Source: Phreatobacter stygius (GTDB lineage Bacteria > Pseudomonadota > Alphaproteobacteria > Rhizobiales > Phreatobacteraceae). Taken from it: a DNA stretch of 64,000 nt. Location: contig NZ_CP039690.1 of NCBI RefSeq assembly GCF_005144885.1, positions 5,655,001 to 5,719,000 of the forward strand. Direction: 5' to 3'. How positions within the stretch are numbered: position 1 is the stretch's first letter; every line of letters begins with the position of its first letter. Under the pieces are notes generated by a model. It was given only the letters and a program-made list of their open reading frames with translations, was not told the DNA's origin and made no database searches. A program made the position numbers and the translations under genes. Shown here piece after piece: positions 62,236 to 64,000 of this stretch.

Positions 62236-62994
62236 CGACCCGGTCGGCCCGTCGAAACGCAGCCAGCCTTCCGGATGCAGCCTTTCCTGCGGCAGGAAGC
62301 GCGCCTTGTAGTCCATCTTGCGCGAGCCTTCGACCCAATAGCCGAGATAGACATAGGGCAGGCCCATCGCCTTGGCGCGCGCGATATGGTCGAGAATGAC
62401 CAGGGTGCCGAGCGAGCGCGCCTGAAACTCGGGTTCGAAGAACGAATAGACCAGCGACAGGCCGTCGGCGAGGATATCGGTCAGCACGCAGGCGACCAGG
62501 TCGCCCTTGGAGCGGCCGGTGACGCTGGTGTCGATGTCGCGCCGGCGATATTCGACCAGCCGCGTGGTGACGTGGCTGTCCTCGACCATCAGGGCATAGT
62601 CGAGCACCGTCATGTCGGCCATGCCGCCGGAGCGGTGGCGCCAGTCGAGATAGGCCCGGAACACCGAATATTGCTCCGATGTCGGCACTGCGGCGCGCAT
62701 CTCGCCGACCAGGTCGGCATTGCCTTTCATCACCCGGCGGAACGAGCGGGTCAGGCGGAAATCCTTGACCGGCACGCGCACCGAGACGCAGGCCCGGCAA
62801 TTCTCGCAGGCCGGCCGGTAGGCGATCGACTGCGAGCGGCGGAAGCCGCCCTGGGTCAGGATATCGTTCAGGCCCGGCGCGCGCGGCCCGACCAGGTGGG
62901 TGAAGACCTTGCGTTCGAACTGGCCCGGCAGATAGGGGCAATTGGTCGGGGCCGTCAGGTAGAACTGGGGTGTGTCGCGCGGTTGCTGGGTCAC
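62224..62994 (-). CDS. bpt: Bacterial leucyl/arginyl transferase (aspartate/glutamate leucyltransferase)
   Basis: A 256-residue transferase that puts leucine from Leu-tRNA on N-terminal Asp or Glu, marking proteins for ClpS/ClpAP. Landmarks: [40 protein letters not shown] (metal-type cysteines) with CVSVRVPV, and the GNAT-like half [20 protein letters not shown]. The GTG chosen gives the usual N terminus [13 protein letters not shown]; the frame is open 21 codons further to an ATG ([13 protein letters not shown]), which lacks family support. Confidence 0.88.
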   Translation of the reverse strand: MTQQPRDTPQFYLTAPTNCPYLPGQFERKVFTHLVGPRAPGLNDILTQGGFRRSQSIAYRPACENCRACVSVRVPVKDFRLTRSFRRVMKGNADLVGEMRAAVPTSEQYSVFRAYLDWRHRSGGMADMTVLDYALMVEDSHVTTRLVEYRRRDIDTSVTGRSKGDLVACVLTDILADGLSLVYSFFEPEFQARSLGTLVILDHIARAKAMGLPYVYLGYWVEGSRKMDYKARFLPQERLHPEGWLRFDGPTGSASG

Positions 62995-63211
62995 GGTCTG
63001 GCTCGCACAGGAATCAGGGCCATACCACCCATCCGGCCCCTTTTCATACGATAGCAACCGCCTGTTCGATCACAAGAGCAGGATAATCCGGAGAACCGGG
63101 GCTGTCGCCCGGCGCCGACGGGTTCTCGTTGAACAACCCACGGAGTTCACCGGATGACGTGAGGGGTTGCTGGCGGCACAATAATACCTCCAACGTTAGG
63201 GGAGGTCTCCC

Positions 63212-63475
63212 ATGGCTCGCCTCGCATTGCTTGCAACCGGCCTCGTCGCCGCCATCACCCTCGTCGCCGCCACCACCGCCACCGCCACCGCCAGCGCTTC
63301 GCAGCCGAGCGAGATGCAGGCGCAGCGCCAACGCAGCGCCGCGATGACGCCGCAGCAGGCGCGCACGGCGTGCTGGCAGGAGGCCGGCTTCGGCCCCAGC
63401 ACGCCGCGTCGGAACTATCCGGCCACCCTGCAGCCGCAGGTCGAGCGATGCGTTCGGCAGAAGCTCGGCCGCTGA
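63212..63475 (+). CDS. Small secreted hypothetical protein, 87 residues
   Basis: A signal peptide (LALLATGLVAAITLVAATTA) is followed by a short mature part with two cysteines (ARTACWQEAGFGPSTPRRNY and QVERCVRQKLGR). Probably periplasmic; no function known. GGGGAGG lies about eight bases before the ATG. Confidence 0.65.
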   Translation: MARLALLATGLVAAITLVAATTATATASASQPSEMQAQRQRSAAMTPQQARTACWQEAGFGPSTPRRNYPATLQPQVERCVRQKLGR

Positions 63476-64000
63476 TCAGGTCACGTCGTCGCTGCCCGAG
63501 CTGATCCGGGTTGCCGGCAGGCCCTCGGCCGCCAGCGCCTCCATGATCTCCTGGGCATGGCTGTGGTCGCGCGTCTCCAGCGTGATGTCGAGCTTGGTGC
63601 CCTTGGCCGGCGTGTCGAGGAAATGCCGGCGGTGCTCGACCTCCAGGATATTGGCGCCCATGCGGCCGAGCAGGGTGGCGATGGCGCCAAGCACGCCGGG
63701 GCGGTCCGGAATGGTCATGCGAATGGCGACGATGCGGTCCTCGCGCTCGAGCTCGCGCACCATGATCGAGGCGAGGATGCGCGGATCGATATTGCCGCCG
63801 GTGAGGATCAGCCCGACGCGCTTGTCGCGGAACCGGCCAGGCTCGGCCAGCAAGGCGGCGATGCCGGCGGCGCCGGCGCCCTCGGCAATGGTCTTCTGGC
63901 GGGTGAGGCAGAGATTGACCGCGCGCTCCAGCTGGGTTTCGCTGACCAGGACGATGCGGGACACCTGGTCGCGGACGATCTGCAAGGTGGTCTGGCCGGC
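63476..64000 (-). CDS. Threonine ammonia-lyase, C-terminal part (cut by window end)
   Basis: The last 174 residues of a PLP-dependent threonine deaminase of the ACT-domain type. Visible are the end of the catalytic domain (KTIAEGAGAAGIAALLAEPG, KRVGLILTGGNIDPRILASI) and a C-terminal ACT domain (VAIRMTIPDRPGVLGAIATL, GANILEVEHRRHFLDTPAKG). Such forms are usually catabolic or isoleucine-biosynthetic. The N terminus lies beyond the window; the frame is open to the last base. Together with cimA it gives the cell two possible sources of 2-ketobutyrate. Confidence 0.88.
   Translation of the reverse strand, partial: AGQTTLQIVRDQVSRIVLVSETQLERAVNLCLTRQKTIAEGAGAAGIAALLAEPGRFRDKRVGLILTGGNIDPRILASIMVRELEREDRIVAIRMTIPDRPGVLGAIATLLGRMGANILEVEHRRHFLDTPAKGTKLDITLETRDHSHAQEIMEALAAEGLPATRISSGSDDVT

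Noticed and set aside
62994-63057. Upstream ATG giving a 277-residue leucyl transferase
   Set aside because: The extra 21 residues do not match the family start; the GTG before [12 protein letters not shown] fits the usual N terminus.

Overview
The window is a high-GC alphaproteobacterial chromosome segment, most likely from the Hyphomicrobiales (Rhizobiales). The pointers are paired AapJ-type amino-acid binding proteins, a DUF2865 secreted protein, a flavin monooxygenase next to a DUF2783 protein, group III truncated haemoglobin, citramalate synthase, and dispersed palindromic repeats of a kind common in this order. A Phreatobacter- or Bradyrhizobium-like relative would fit, but genus cannot be settled from the sequence alone.

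Layout. 1-5.6 kb: the 3' part of a giant secreted adhesin with GLUG motifs followed by about a dozen MBG-type Ig-like repeats. 5.7-11.4 kb: host genes (a crotonase-fold enzyme divergent from a PaaX regulator, an HPP-CBS membrane protein coupled to a truncated haemoglobin, a universal stress protein, an ICMT-family methyltransferase) with two copies of an 85-bp palindromic repeat. 11.65-34.2 kb: a prophage-derived block that holds only late genes. These are two zincin-like genes, terminase small and large subunits, P22-like portal, scaffold, SU10-type capsid, adaptors, nozzle, GNAT, S74 and collar fibres, a virion lytic transglycosylase and a lysis cassette. No integrase, repressor, replication or late-activator gene was found. 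An IS481 element sits exactly at the stop codon of the transglycosylase gene. A truncated zincin fragment is wedged between terS and terL, flanked by 123-bp direct repeats. The block ends at a strong terminator just short of an intact tRNA-Val(CAC).

34.6-40 kb: a five-gene minus-strand operon (DapA-like aldolase/lyase, Bug-type binding protein, RpiR regulator, class III aminotransferase, amino-acid binding protein) with a perfect 18-bp palindrome in front of the regulator. It looks like uptake and breakdown of an unidentified amino or carboxylic acid. 40-52 kb: secreted DUF2865 protein, alpha/beta hydrolase, FAD monooxygenase plus DUF2783, a PACE/LysR divergent pair, VOC protein, LemA-HtpX, a membrane protein coupled to an ATM1-type ABC exporter, and a LOG-family protein. 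52-64 kb: housekeeping genes (cimA, cysS, parC, bpt, threonine ammonia-lyase cut by the window edge) mixed with CreA, small secreted proteins, a second orphan AapJ-like protein and REP-like hairpins.

The most unusual content is the virion-only phage block. Its architecture (a leader promoter running straight into a terminator, three terminators each followed by a Shine-Dalgarno-like sequence, duplicated zincin/terminase junction, no early genes) would suit a decayed podovirus prophage, a satellite or helper-dependent element, or a domesticated particle-producing locus. The sequence cannot decide between these.
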